Under the pieces are notes generated by a model. That model was not told the DNA's origin. It made no database searches and saw only the letters and a list, made by a program, of their open reading frames with translations. 64,000 nucleotides of DNA, taken from assembly GCF_022539665.2 (NCBI RefSeq), contig NC_081339.1, forward strand, positions 6,448,367 through 6,512,366, given 5' to 3'. How positions within the stretch are numbered: position 1 is the stretch's first letter; every line of letters starts with the position of its first letter. Shown in pieces: positions 33,865 through 46,069 of the stretch. A program made the translations under genes and the position numbers. This DNA comes from Daphnia carinata (lineage: Eukaryota > Arthropoda > Branchiopoda > Diplostraca > Daphniidae).

Positions 33865-34699
33865 CTACGGTTGTGAAACGAGAGGATTTCGTACGTGGCG
33901 ATGACATGTCCATCAGTCTCCTCCCCTTTGGATGTGACTGAGGACAATGAATTCCCCAGTTGTTGTCCATCTGTTTTTCACGGCACCATTGGAAACATAA
34001 TAGAACGTGAAACATTTGCGCATCATGGCCGCTCCCGTGATACTATATCGTTGGATTGATTGCAGAGATCTCTGCGTGTCCTACTTTATAGACAAGTGTT
34101 TTGTCATTTTTATTCCAAAGGAGGTGGCTTCCCCCAAACGGAAGCTGTGTAACAGCTGTGTAATAGTTCGAGTTTAACAAACAAAACGCGAACAATCCAA
34201 GGGCTTTATTGGCCGAAATGCTGAAGAAATTTTTAATGTATCTCAATCAAGGATGGCAAGTGAGAAGAGCTCGATATCGGACATGTATCAATTGTTTGTT
34301 TTAGGGGATTGGCTAATTCAAACGTCATTTGTCGTCACATGAGAATGCCAGATAAGATAGTACAACGTATTATTTTGTATACAGGATGTGTCCCGTTTTT
34401 GGTATGTTTTACTTGTTCAGGCGTCCCTCAAACATCGACAAAGGTCCGTTTTTATTCGTGGGATGTAAGCATTAACATTGTTAATCCACAAAGATTAGTT
34501 TTTTTTTTTTTTTTTTTTTATAATAAATAAAGCCAAGTGGAGCACAGAAGGCCGTATCACGGACTGGAACGATGAATTATTGCTTTGAGTCCCACGTCGG
34601 GGAATTAAATGGATTTCGGATTATTCTTTACGTGTGTATTAGATTGTGCAATTCAAAGTTTAAAAGCAATTCAATTCCCCCAATTATGTACAGTTTTCT

Positions 34700-36141
34700 T
34701 CAGACCTTAGTGCGTTGGCCGACTAAACGATACGGCCTGTTATCTTTTGATCTCTCTAACAAAATCAGTTTGCGTAGCCACAAGCTAATGAATATGCTCC
34801 CCATCTACGCAAGACTTGTATTTAGTTCAATTTAGAATTATTTCGTTTTAGATCAAAGGTGCTACCTGAATGACGACCAGCAATAATGCAATACCAGATA
34901 ACCACCCGGTCCTAGGCTCCATCCACCGAGCAAATTCTTCCGCACAGCTACCTCCTGCTATGTTGCCAGTCACAGGACTACGACATTCGTCCGGAAGAAC
35001 TTTATTGAATGTTTGGTAATCTTTCCAGTCTGAAGGTCCGCAACATTCCATCTGATTTTTTAAAAACAATTAGATTTAAAAATTAATTTCTTTTCAAATG
35101 CTAGATGGAGAGTGTGTACATTTTCCTGAATAATTCGCAGAATGCGGGCGGAACTTTCGTTGTAATCCATCTCGTGAAAGAGGACCCAAAAACGCTCTTC
35201 CAGCCATGGAGTCAACTCCGAGTGGTAGATTCCATGGTTGAGGGTGTAGGCAAGTCCAGCCATTCCCAGAACGATGGACGATGCGCTAGCCAGCGCGAAC
35301 TGGCGAAAGGATTGGCGAATGGATTACAAACAATCATTTCTCAAAGGTGACTATAGAAAAACAGTTGACTTTGTTGTTCGCTTATGGAATCGTTATGGTG
35401 ACCAAATATTTGATACAGAGAGATTGGTCTGCTTAACATTTCGACAGGTTGTAACTCAGAGTTTTGGGGCATGGGGTCCGCCACGGACAGCTTGGAAAAA
35501 AATTAATCTCGGCTGATAAACTAACTTAAAGGAATTAGTTTTCATCACTGGGGTTTCAGACTTTGAAAGACGATTGGCTGCAGGAATCGTATGAGATTAG
35601 CAAACAGGATTTCGACGGGAAAACCTTTTTTACGTATAATTGCAATTAAATTTTTTCTTCAAATTTCAGCCGTTAAGAAAACGGGCAAAAATTGCGCAAC
35701 CGCAAAACCAATTTCCCTTTTTCTTTTTTTTTTTTTTTTAGTTATAGGATTTGAAGAGAAAAAATTCGATTAGAAAATGAAGGATTTAAAAAACGTACTA
35801 GTGAAATCAATCGACAATCTTCAATTGCTGTTGCCCAGCTGCCCAAGACGGACGTAGCCATTGTTAGACTGGATGCGGCGATAAGAATGTAAGGCCCGGT
35901 CCATAACACTTGCTGGGCTTCCAGTTCATACACGTAATGCTTAAAGTCCCACTCGTAGCGCAGCCACAAACAAAGGCCCATGACGGCAATAGCTAATACC
36001 TGTCATTTGCATGAGATCAAAATCTTTTGTGTTACCACTGTCGATTAAGATGGTAGCGTTAGGTGATTGGTGTATACCGCTTACCGTCGAGAGAGCGTTC
36101 AGTGTGTGCAACGAATAGGCAATTTGAATTTTTGTAGCCAT
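34700..36141 (-). CDS. Tetraspanin
   Basis: Five exons: 36085-36141, 35799-35999, 35120-35299, 34866-35051 and 34700-34804, all phase 0, giving 242 residues. It has four membrane segments, the second and third close together, and a large extracellular loop with the tetraspanin CCG motif (MECCGPSDWKDY), a PDEC cysteine and GGSCAEEF. Tetraspanins organise receptors and adhesion proteins in membrane microdomains. Exon 4 can read through its donor to a nearby stop. I prefer the spliced form because the downstream exon after a GTAG acceptor is in phase and supplies the rest of the fourth membrane segment plus a basic tail ending GQRTKV. Confidence 0.82.
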
Positions 36142-37278
36142 ACTCAGCTTATTGCGATGTTATTCGAATATCGAAAAGTGAAATGCGGATCTTGAATTTG
36201 GGAACCAATTTTTTTGGAAATGTGATGGCTTCGATAGTGGAGAATTCCTGTACCCGGTTACACTGGTTCTCGTCGGTTTATGACAATTTTTATCGAGAAC
36301 TTCACTGCTTTTAAAGTTGCTAGGAAAAGAAGGTGGAGCAATCGAAAATCAGGGAGGTGGAGTTAGGAGAACCGAAGAAACGACGATAGCTGTAAATGTA
36401 TCAACATTTGATAGTTGTCGGCATTATGATGTCTCCTGATTTGCGGATTAAAACGGTAAAACGTCATAAATTTAAGTGAGATCCTAAACATCAGTTGGTG
36501 CAACGTGACTGTGAAGCAATTCGATTGACATTGAACTGAACACTCACTTTTTATTGAATGGTTTGAATGATCCTCCTGTCTGGTTCGTCAGTCTTCTGTA
36601 AAGAATTTCGTTTGAAAAAAAAAATCAGTTGGAAATTACGTATCTCGTTGCATTCGGCTTGTCGGCTAAAACAAATCCAGATACTCGTGGTGAATTACGG
36701 GCGGATGGCATTCCTTTAAGATTAACAGCGACAGTTTAAGATCTACCCAGTTGCTAGATTTAATCCTCCGTCTGTGTAAAAGAAATAGCTAGACCGTTCC
36801 GTGCGTAGCGTTTCATTGTTCAGATTACGTTTTATTGACTGTTCATCAGAAAGCGAAATGAAATGTCTGCAGTTACGTTACGAAACATTTCGGCACGTGG
36901 CTCAACTTGAGTCAAGTGTGATTTTTGCTGTCGCGTTTGATTAGGCGATGGGGAGGCACCGTGTTTTTCAAAACAGATGCGTACTGAAAATGTTCAGAAG
37001 AGGGCGCGCGTGTACCGAAAGAAAAGCAATTGCTTAAACTAATGTTGACAAGTTGATAAAAGGCCTGTTGCCATCGGCATTGACGGCTCTCTCCTATTAC
37101 GACACTGTCTGCTTCAAACGTCAGCTGCAGGTTGTCCTTGGTAGGTAAGCGGTTACATGCGTGTTTTCGTTATTGTAGCTCTTGATTAAACAAAGTGTCG
37201 AACATCGGCGTCATTCATTTGCTTGGCCTATTCTTCTTCGGAATTTTACAAACCCATTGGTCTTGTTGAAAAACGAAC
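36142..37278. other. Intergenic, divergent promoters
   Basis: Region between the tetraspanin (minus) and dioxygenase 2 (plus). No coding exon is recognised; it probably holds both promoters. Confidence 0.4.
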
Positions 37279-38589
37279 ATGGCATCCATTCCGGTTGTCG
37301 ATTTGGCCGATTTAGGTACGTATAGTGAATTCAGTTTGACGTATTCAACATAGAGAATGACTGAATTTTTATGTTGTAGATCTAAGTGGAATTGCCGATC
37401 GTGTCGTGAAACAGCTGGACGAGGCATTCTCTACCGTCGGCTTCGTCTACCTGACAAATCACGGAATCCAGCAGACAACGGTACAGTGCATATGACCAAT
37501 CTGCCTCGAAAAATGAGTTCATTTCCTTAATCTTCAAATAGATTGACAATGTTTTGAAAGCCTCCAAACATTTTTTCCAATTCCCCGACGACATTAAGAA
37601 CCAAACACGACGTAATCACTCGCAAAACAATGACGGATACGTTGGAATCAATCAAGAAATGCAAGTACTTTGTTTCATTTTGAAAACAAGTGGAATTGAC
37701 CTATCTCTTTTTTTTTACTGTCCTTTTTAGACTGGGAACTAACGATCTACAAGAAATCAAAGAAGCTTACAACATCACAAGTCCAACCAGCATTTTCCCT
37801 TCACAGGAATTCAATCCGGAATTCCGGTCGGCTGTCGTCTCACTGGCTTTGAAACTCGCTGAATTGACCAGACGTTTGCTCACCTGCATGGCTCTCGCCT
37901 TAGGTAATATGCGAATAACACTGGAGTTAGATCAATGATTCAAGTTATTGCACCAGGCCTGGATGGAAATTTCTTTGTGGATCGTCATCGTTTCATGTTC
38001 CAAGATCAGACGAAGAATGCAACAACCTTTCGGACTTTGTATTATCCTTCCTTGGCAGACAGACACATCCAGCCAGGCGTAGTCAGATGCGGAGCTCATT
38101 CGGATTATGGAACCATCACACTACTTTTGCAAGACGATGTTGGTGGATTGGAAGTAAACAAAATTCAATTCAGCTCATGTGTTTTGCGTTCGTTTGTTCT
38201 TTAAATTTGGGTTTCGTTTTTAAAAAGGTGCTTTCTGGAACTGAATGGATATCTGCTGTTCCTATTCCAGGTTCGATCCTTGTTAATCTCGGAGATCTGA
38301 TGCAGTTCTGGACTGCCGGCCGTTACACAGCAACCGTAATATTTTTTAAAATAAAATGGAGCGCCTTTTTATGAGAATTTGTTACTGAATTGGCTTGTGT
38401 TTAAAGGTTCATCGTGTGCTAGTGCCAGAAGAAGAGATCCGTCGGAAATCAACTCGCCAATCTATCGCTTTCTTTGTTCATCCAGATAACGATGTGATGG
38501 TTTCGCAGTTGAACGGTTCCAAAGATCATCCTCCAGTCGGGGCGTTGGATTACCTCAAGACACGCCTATCCGCTACCTACAAATACTAA
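37279..38589 (+). CDS. 2OG-Fe(II) dioxygenase, paralogue 2
   Basis: Seven exons: 37279-37315, 37380-37480, 37542-37660, 37731-37903, 37957-38153, 38228-38335 and 38407-38589, giving 305 residues. The iron ligands are in GAHSDYGT and at the VHRV start of exon 7; the 2-oxoglutarate arginine is in TRQSIAFF. The intron after exon 3 begins GCAAGT rather than GT. This is required because using the next GT puts a stop at the start of exon 4, while the GC donor keeps the same junction as the other four paralogues. Substrate unknown. This is the first of three closely packed copies. Confidence 0.9.
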
Positions 38590-39081
38590 CATTTTTCTTT
38601 TTTTTTTTTTTTTTTTTTAGAAAAAAATCTGACTATCATACTAGTATTTTTAAACAAAGACTTTTAAAACTTTAATTCCGAGTCAGATTGGTCTACGTGA
38701 CTGGACTCTTTAAAGGTAAAGGCTCCCTTAGTGATTCCCCTTTTTGGGGAAGAGTTATCATCGCTCAATCGCGCTGCCTCAAGACTTTTCTGGGATGCTG
38801 TGCGTTATCTACACCAGAGGGTCTTGAAGAAATGTCCTTGTGCTGTGCCATCCGTCTCCCCGTATGTTGAGGTCAACTGCGTTTAAAAGAGCAAAAGGAC
38901 GTATATCCTTGGGCGAGAGATGAAACCCCTGATAAATAGTGTCACGTGGCCGTCTTAGCTATTACGTTTTATCTCGCCGAGTTTTTTTTTTTTATTCGGT
39001 TAGAGGAGGGTCGTAGTGTCTCGAGAGAAGAAGGAAAAAGGGCAACACAGTGAATCTGCAGTCGAATTCTACCATCAAAAC
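38590..39081. other. Intergenic between dioxygenases 2 and 3
   Basis: No gene. A 20-base T run follows the stop of dioxygenase 2, and promoter sequence for dioxygenase 3 is expected before 39,082. Confidence 0.4.
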
Positions 39082-40398
39082 ATGGAGGACGTGATTCCTA
39101 TCATCGATTTGGACAAGTTGGGTACGTAGTTTGATTCGCATTCATTTCCCGTGATTGAAATCTTTTCGTCTAGGATTACAGAGTGCCAAGTTTGAGGATA
39201 TTGATCAAAGTGTCGTGGATCGTGTTTCGAAAGAACTCGATTCCGCCTTCTCCACTGTTGGATTCGTCTACCTGAAAAATCATGGAGTCGATCAGCAATT
39301 GGTAAGCAATCAAACTCCCGCACTTGCCTTTTTAACTTATTTGATCTTTTGTTCCTTTAAAACATAGGTAGATAATCTATTCTCACGTTCCAAATCGTTT
39401 TTCTTCCTGCCGGATTCTGTTAAGGAAAGTTATCGTTGCGGTGTTGAGAATTGCGACGGCTACACCGGAAGAGATGGAGAAATGTAAATTAGTTCTTTTA
39501 TTCACCTAAATTATCCAGTTTTTTAAACAATTTTTCATTCTGTAATCGATAGTTTAGATACGAGTGCAAGGCACGAAATTCGAGAGTCGTACGATGTTGC
39601 ATCACCTAACGGCCTTTACCCTGACGAACACGCGCCGGAATTCCGTCAAGCCATCAACGATTTAGCCCCTCCAATGTGTGAACTCGCCTGCCGTTTGCTC
39701 AGCTGCATGGCATTAGCTCTAGGTATTCAATTTGATTGTACATTTAAGCTTAATGAACTTATTTAGAATTTTGCATAACAGGATTGGATAACAATTTTTT
39801 CGGAGACAGGCACAGTTACATGTTTAAAGCGGCTGAAAAGAATCGAACAATTTTTCGCACGTTGTATTATCCATCGTTGGCTGACACCGACACGCTGGCC
39901 GGTGTGGTGAGATGCGGTCTGCATTCGGATTACGGAACGATTACTCTTCTCCTTCAAGATGATATGGGCGGATTAGAGGTACATGAAAGATAGAATGTGT
40001 TTGGTTAAGTTCAAATGTCAGTTGATCTCTGACTATCTAACAGATTCTATCGCAAGGAAAATGGTTCCCAGCTAAACCAATTCCAGGAACCATCATGATC
40101 AACCTGGGTGACATGATGCAATTCTGGACATCAGATCGCTACGTCGCCACTGTAAATATTTGTTCACGTTCTTGCGTTTTTTTCCCCACTTTATTTATTG
40201 GAAAATGTCTACTAGGTTCACCGAGTTGTGGTCCCAGAAGAAGAGATCCGCCGTCGGACTGCTCGCCAATCCATCGCTTTCTTTGTCCATCCCGATAACG
40301 ATGTTATGATTGCTCCGCTGGATGGCTCCGGCAAACATCAGCCTGTGGATGCCCTCAGTTACGTCAAATCCCGGCTCATCGCTTCGACTTACAAGTGA
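39082..40398 (+). CDS. 2OG-Fe(II) dioxygenase, paralogue 3
   Basis: Exons 39082-39121, 39174-39301, 39368-39483, 39553-39722, 39782-39978, 40044-40151 and 40216-40398, giving 313 residues. It opens with MEDVIPIIDLDKLG. The core shows FSTVGFVYLKNHGVD, the iron-binding GLHSDYGT, the exon 7 histidine in VHRVVVPEEEIRR, and ARQSIAFFVHPDND. It is complete, with every phase matching the paralogues. The substrate is unknown; isopenicillin N synthase is the nearest named fold relative, but the reaction should not be assumed. Confidence 0.9.
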
Positions 40399-40864
40399 AA
40401 CATGCGTTCCAGGTGGCATTGAATTGATCTTCGCTGTTGTTAAACGTCCGTATTTCGAAATCTTTTTGAAATACAGTTGGATAAACTCTTTCTGAAGAGA
40501 TTCGGCGAGAAAAACCAAACTCGAGATTCACGTCTCGAATTAGATTTATTGCCAACCATTTTTAACTTTGTACAAGGGACATCTTAAACAGCAACTCCAG
40601 TGGGGCTCTGTATGATAACATTGATCAGCTGCTGAAAGCCCCTGGGCATTTTAACAGGAAGAAGGCGATAGTGATCAGATTCTTTTTTGGGGGTAGACCA
40701 ACATCTTCAAGTTCGAATGCGACTCTGTAAATACATTGAAGGCCAATCCCCACAAGTTATCTGACAACGTTCTGCTCAAGTGCGTAGTTTACCAGACTCC
40801 TCGAAACATTTCGTCCAATCAGCTTTACAGCGTGTGCTGCCATTCTGAAAACAAACCAGTAGAA
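40399..40864. other. Intergenic between dioxygenases 3 and 4
   Basis: No coding exon seen; a short spacer that must include the dioxygenase 4 promoter. Confidence 0.4.
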
Positions 40865-42187
40865 ATGGCTAACGATATACCCATAGTCGATCTAGCTGAT
40901 ATAGGTAAATAAGTGAATTAAAATTCATCGAGTATACGTACCTACAGTGAATTGTTTAACAGGATTGCATCACTTGGATAAACCGCGGAAAAGTACCGTT
41001 GATCGAGTAGCCAACGAACTGGATTCAGCGTTTTCTACTGTTGGATTTGTTTACCTAAAGAATCACGGCATCGAACAACAAACGGTAAATCATCGCTTTT
41101 AACTTTACCATTAAGAAATTAAAATCTTTTGTTGATGGAAAACGGAAGATCGATGACGTATTTCAAGCTTCCAAATCGTTTTTCCAATTACCGGATGCCA
41201 TAAAAGACGTTTACAGATGTGGTAAACCTGACAGTGAATCTGACGGATACACAGGGAAAGACCAAGAAATGTAATTTATATAATTTTATATAATTGTATT
41301 TTTAAAAATCTTTTTACTAATTTAATTAATCATTTCATTAGTTTGGATGTCAGCAGTCTGCATGAAATAAGAGAGGCATATGATGTTGCTTCACCTGACG
41401 GAATTTATCCGGATGAACACACGCCTGAATTCCGTAAAGCTATTAATAAATTGGCTCCGTTGTTGAGAGAACTCACGACCCGACTGTTAAAATGCATGGC
41501 TCTTGCTTTAGGTAAAACAATGGATTCATTTGAACCACTGTCCACCTGAAAAAGCCGACTGTATTCCTTTGTAGATTTGGAGGAGGATTTCTTTAGTAGC
41601 CGTCATCAGTTTATGTTCCACGGAGCAGAAAAGAATCGGACAATTTTCAGGTCGCTTTACTACCCCACGTTATCTGACGCAGACATCCAGCCCGGGGTGG
41701 TACGGTGTGGGGCGCATTCCGATTATGGAGCCATTACTCTTCTTCTCCAGGATGATATGGGTGGACTAGAAGTAATAGTCTAGCTACTGATGTACCATTT
41801 TAACCATAAAGCTACACATTTCAAATTACCAAAGGTATTATCTAAAGGAGAATGGATACCTGCTACTCCTATTCGAGGAACAATTTTAGTCAACCTGGGA
41901 GATCTCATGCAGTTTTGGACGTCTGATCGTTATGTTGCTACAGTGTGTTAAGCTAACTGTAGAGTCTATAAAGCAAAGCCACTACCACATGTTTCAACTG
42001 TGTGCAGGTTCATCGCGTCCTGGTCCCAGAAGAAGAAGTTCGACGGCGTTCCACTCGCCAATCCATCGCCTTCTTCGTACATGCTGATAACGGTGTATTG
42101 ATTTCACCGATAGACGGATCTGAGAAACACCTTCCTGTAGAAGCCTTGGCCTATTTGAAATCTCGCATATCTGTTACCTACAAATGA
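40865..42187 (+). CDS. 2OG-Fe(II) dioxygenase, paralogue 4
   Basis: Exons 40865-40904, 40963-41084, 41149-41270, 41342-41511, 41575-41771, 41835-41942 and 42008-42187, giving 312 residues. The start MANDIPIVDLADIG parallels the other copies. The catalytic set is GAHSDYGAIT, the VHRV histidine and TRQSIAFFVH. Exon 3 is six bases longer than in paralogues 1, 3 and 5. The exon 6 donor is GTGTGT, still a GT donor. All seven exons are intact. Confidence 0.9.
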
Positions 42188-42553
42188 TTTGCCATTGTAG
42201 TAGTCTCTACTAGGTTACGTCTGTAAATGCACGTTTGGTATAGCACAACGTATTTCCTACGCTTTAAAATAACCCGCCATCTTTGTAGGACTACAACTAC
42301 ACTGGTCAATAAATAATAGAAAATGAAACTTCGATAAATATTTCACAACATTGTTTAAGCAATTATTTAAAAGAAATTAATAATCTTCTTTAAACTTTAA
42401 ACATGTAAATTGAGTTTTAAAATTTTCAGAAACTGCGCTTCAATTGTTTTTCTTTGGATGCTCATTTGACAATCGTGCTGCAAGCTTTGGCTGGAGCCTG
42501 AAGGTAGTGGGTAAAAGGGATTCACTTCTGCAATCTTAAAAGCACAGACAAAA

Positions 42554-43245
42554 ATGGCTTCCGTTTTGGGAAAAGTTGTTTCTCGTGCAATTTCCACAAC
42601 CCGAGTTGCTTCTGGTCAAGCTGCAGTTTCTGGCCATCAAGGTATACGATTTAATTATTCATTTGCAATATAAGCGCACATTTTTTCATTTACAAAGCCT
42701 TCATCTGTTTTTTGGTCACGTACACCGTGCTTACGAGTTTGCAACGGTTTGAGAAATGAGAGATCCGTATTTACTTATTTCGTATTAATAGAGCTGCAAT
42801 ATTTCTTTGGTTTAAATTTTGCTTGTTTGTGTGTTACTACTGGGTTTTTAATTAGAATAGCTGTATTCTATTGGGAACCCAACACACTCTTGGTATTCTG
42901 GTCATTCTAAATCCATCTTCTTTCTATTGTTTAGATGGTTGGAAGCTGTGGCGCAAGCTTACCTTCTTGGTTGCTCTCCCTGGTGTTGCTCTATGTATGT
43001 TGAATGTCTACTTGGGCTTGGATGACGTTGAAGCTCATAGTGCTCCTCCATTTGTTCCTTATGAATACATGAGGATTCGCAACAAGGTAAGGTCTAAAAT
43101 GAATAGTTGTGATCTGTAATGCTTTTCATGAACTGGCCTTGTTTTACAGAGGTTTCCTTGGGGAGATGGACAAAAATCATTGTTCCACAACTCTCATGTC
43201 AATGCTCTACCTAGTGGCTATGAACACACTGAAGAACATCATTAA
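42554..43245 (+). CDS. COX6A: Cytochrome c oxidase subunit 6A
   Basis: Three exons: 42554-42641, 42935-43086 and 43150-43245, giving 111 residues. A basic N-terminal presequence rich in Ser, Ala and Arg and lacking acidic residues precedes [20 protein letters not shown], the single membrane segment of COX6A. The conserved lumenal part follows: [28 protein letters not shown], and NALPSGYEH near the end. This nuclear-encoded subunit of respiratory complex IV sits at the dimer interface in the mitochondrial inner membrane. It interrupts the dioxygenase cluster between paralogues 4 and 5. Identification is unambiguous. Confidence 0.95.
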
Positions 43246-44224
43246 GCAGGTGATTTTTAGCTTGAAAAATCACCAAGATGTTAGTTACTGTAAAAATTGT
43301 CTTAATACACCAGAAAAGGTTTAATCATGTCTCCCTGTTAAGTATGTAACTTCATAAGTTTATAGAATATCAGTACTAGTGTAATCAATGATTCATTATA
43401 CAGGATGTGCTGCAAGAGCTAGTGGGTAGGTCAGAAATGGATTTGTATGGCCTGAAAACGGCCATGTAAATCAAAAGAGTGCAACCACAAATTAGGTGGG
43501 AGCGCCTCCCTGGGTGGACGACTCCAGAGAAAAGCTAGCTTCTAATTAAATCGACAGAGGTGGGCTTTTTTTTCAGTTTGTGACCTGATGACGATTGCTG
43601 GCCCGGCCATCGTACGTTTCCCTTTAGTGGTGATAACTTTATTATTTTAGTTTTTTTTTTATATCATCGTTTGTTGAATTCCCAAATTCCAGATGGCGTA
43701 ATCCAACAAGTTTCTGGGTGGAATTTCTTTACGTTATCACAGAAATATTGGTCAGCGGCATATCTCTTGGGATTCTTCTATCGAATCATTTTGAGAGAGG
43801 AACGCCCATTTGCCAGACGTACACCAGTGTTAGTAAGGGAAGTGGATAAGTCGTATCAGGTCAGGGGTATCTGTAAAAAGATAAAACAGTTGATAGGGGA
43901 AAGGACGACGTGACTGGCATCAGTTTTTATTGTATTGTTTCACCTGGAGTCCACCTGATTTGAAGCCGATTGACTACAGGCTAGCTGAAAAGCCTTGAGC
44001 TTTTTACCCCAGTGACCATTTTTGTACAAGATTTTAATCTAAGGACTACATCTTGAGGGGAGATCGCCGAAGGCCGACGATTTTTGAGCCTCTACCCTTT
44101 GAGTCTGGGGGTATTTTTACAGAAGAAACATTCCTAGATCTTAACCAGTTTTTTCCCGAAATTCAACGCTTCTTGACGGTGTCGAAACGACTTCAAACGA
44201 AAGGTGTGGTCGTTACAGTGCAGA
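43246..44224. other. Intergenic before dioxygenase 5
   Basis: About 1 kb with a few short frames; none shows family features. Confidence 0.4.
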
Positions 44225-46069
44225 ATGAAGCAAACCATTCCAATCATCGATTTAGCTGACATAGGTAACTACCACATTACAGTGCAGAAAATTTGTGCAA
44301 GGAATTTTTCATTAATTGTCTGTTTTATTAGGGCTCGAAAATGCCTTGGAGGCCAAAGAAGAAACGATGACTCGTGTATCTAAAGAGCTAGACGACGCGT
44401 TTGCCAACGTCGGATTCGTATACCTTAAAAATCACGGAATTGACCAGCACACTGTAAGTTGTCGTTTTTACCTGCCAATAGATAATTTACCAAATAACAC
44501 TTAAGTTTAAAGCTAACCCAAACTGAGCCGGTAGATGGAGATGTAGTATTTGTGAATGTTTCATTGAAATTTCCAAGCTTCATCGTGTTTCTATGGATCT
44601 GGCATTCCCTAATTTTCAGGTAGATGCAGTACTAAGGGCATCCCAAGCATTTTTCCAACTACCAGATGACTGCAAAGACGCTTACCGTCGTAATTCGACG
44701 CAATACGAAGGTTACTCCGGCATTGATCAAGAAATGTAAATAATTACAATTTTTCCTTTAAAAGTTAACCTATTTAAATTAGGTTACGCTTTCTCAACCG
44801 GCTCTGTTTGGGTGGAGCACATTATTTAAATCGAGAAAATGCTAGTCATTTAATTGCTGATAAGACAATTGAAAAAAATAAGCAATTATGTTATCGTGTT
44901 TCACGCACGATTAGATGGAGCAATATTTTGAGATTGCCCGCCGTTTTTTTCACGCACCGAAATCCGTCAAGTGCCAACATATAATCGGCCATAAATATTT
45001 GGATATGAATCAAAGAACCAACGGTTACCTTGGCTCCGGCCACGAGATGTGAGACCACTAAAATTCTTAATGCTGTCGCGATGTGCTCCATGTCTCGCGT
45101 TCTTGAGTTGCACAAATGGTTCGTCTAGCTTTAGTGTTAGTCTTTCGTCTTATATGTCACGCTGCTTTGTTTCTACTATTTATGTCAACGGCTTAGTATG
45201 TTAGTTTAAACAAATTTTTGCATTTCAGATTGGAAAGCAAGAACTTGCATGAAGTACGCGAAGCCTACGACATCACTTCCTTGGACAGCTTCTTTCCAGA
45301 CGAACATCTTCCGGAATTCCGACAAGCAATAAGCGAATTAGTACCGGAACTGTGCAAGCTGTCCCATCGCTTGCTCCGATGTCTCGCCAAAGCGTTAGGT
45401 ATTTCACCATGGACGTTTACGTTAATGTTTGTTTTTGAAAACTAAACGAAAGACTTTCAGGTTTAGAGGACGAATATTTTATTCGGTGTCATACTATGAT
45501 GTGCCAAGGCAGTGACAAGAATGCCACGACATTTCGAACACTTTATTATCCGTCCCTAGCTGACAGTGCTGTCAAAGCAGGTGTAGAACGATGTGGAAGA
45601 CATTCTGACTATGGCACCTTTACTTTACTATTCCAGGACGATATCGGAGGATTGGAAGTATGTCGATGGGATAAAATGTACGCTACTTATGATTAAAATG
45701 CTATCGTTTATCGTTACAGGTTTTTTCTGGGGGTGAATGGGTAGCCGCCACACCAATTCCAGGGACGGTTTTGGTCAACGTGGGAGATCTGTTGCAGTTT
45801 TGGACAGCTGATCGTTATCTTGCAACGGTATTAAAAATGTAGAAAAGGTTTAACGAGTGTTGTGAAAACGGAAAGATCACTATTAGATTCATCGTGTGCG
45901 AGTTCCAGAAGAAGAAATTCGTCGTCGGTTGGCGCGGCAATCGGTAGCATTTTTCGTTCATCCGGATAATGATGTTATGGTGTCTCCATTGAATGGATCC
46001 AAGAATCATTTGCCAATTTCGGCTTTAGCCCATCTTAATCTTCGATATTCACAGACGTACAAATACTAG
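44225..46069 (+). CDS. 2OG-Fe(II) dioxygenase, paralogue 5, with alternative exon 3
   Basis: Exons 44225-44264, 44332-44453, 44620-44735 (3a), 45229-45398, 45461-45657, 45720-45827 and 45887-46069, giving 311 residues. The iron ligands lie in GRHSDYGT and at the IHRV start of exon 7; RQSVAFF supplies the cosubstrate arginine. Between exons 3a and 4 a second open exon, 3b at 44915-45048, starts after a TTAG acceptor in phase 0 and ends at a GT donor in phase 2, like 3a. It encodes a diverged version of the same segment (RRFFHAP against QAFFQLP; NGYLGSGHEM against EGYSGIDQEM). Using 3b instead of 3a gives 317 residues. Including both would break the frame, since both end in phase 2. The pair therefore looks mutually exclusive. 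Confidence 0.88.
44915..45048 (+). other. Alternative exon 3b of dioxygenase 5
   Basis: 134 bases, open in the required phase, with a TTAG acceptor and GTGAGA donor. It encodes 44 residues and part of a 45th, beginning MEQYFEIARRFF. It aligns with exon 3a and with exon 3 of the other four paralogues. None of those has a second copy in the corresponding, much shorter intron. Confidence 0.7.

Larger units (their letters stand above)
28960..36141. repeat. 3.15-kb segmental tandem duplication
   Basis: The order VEGF fragment, fucosyltransferase, upstream AT-rich region, tetraspanin occurs twice: 28,960 to 32,130 and 32,130 to 36,141. Homology covers non-coding sequence too, for example around 31,340-31,680 and 34,300-34,630. 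Only the second block keeps a complete tetraspanin. Confidence 0.8.

Noticed and set aside
34848-35069. Tetraspanin ending at VAPLI after exon 4 read-through
   Set aside because: A spliced last exon at 34700-34804 is in phase and completes the fourth membrane segment.
43671-44259. Short plus-strand frames before dioxygenase 5
   Set aside because: They have no family features, and the second overlaps the real start in another frame.
15464-46069. A beta-lactam biosynthesis cluster acquired from microbes
   Set aside because: The genes have animal-type introns and general family motifs. No partner synthetase or acyltransferase is present, and nothing in the sequence shows transfer.
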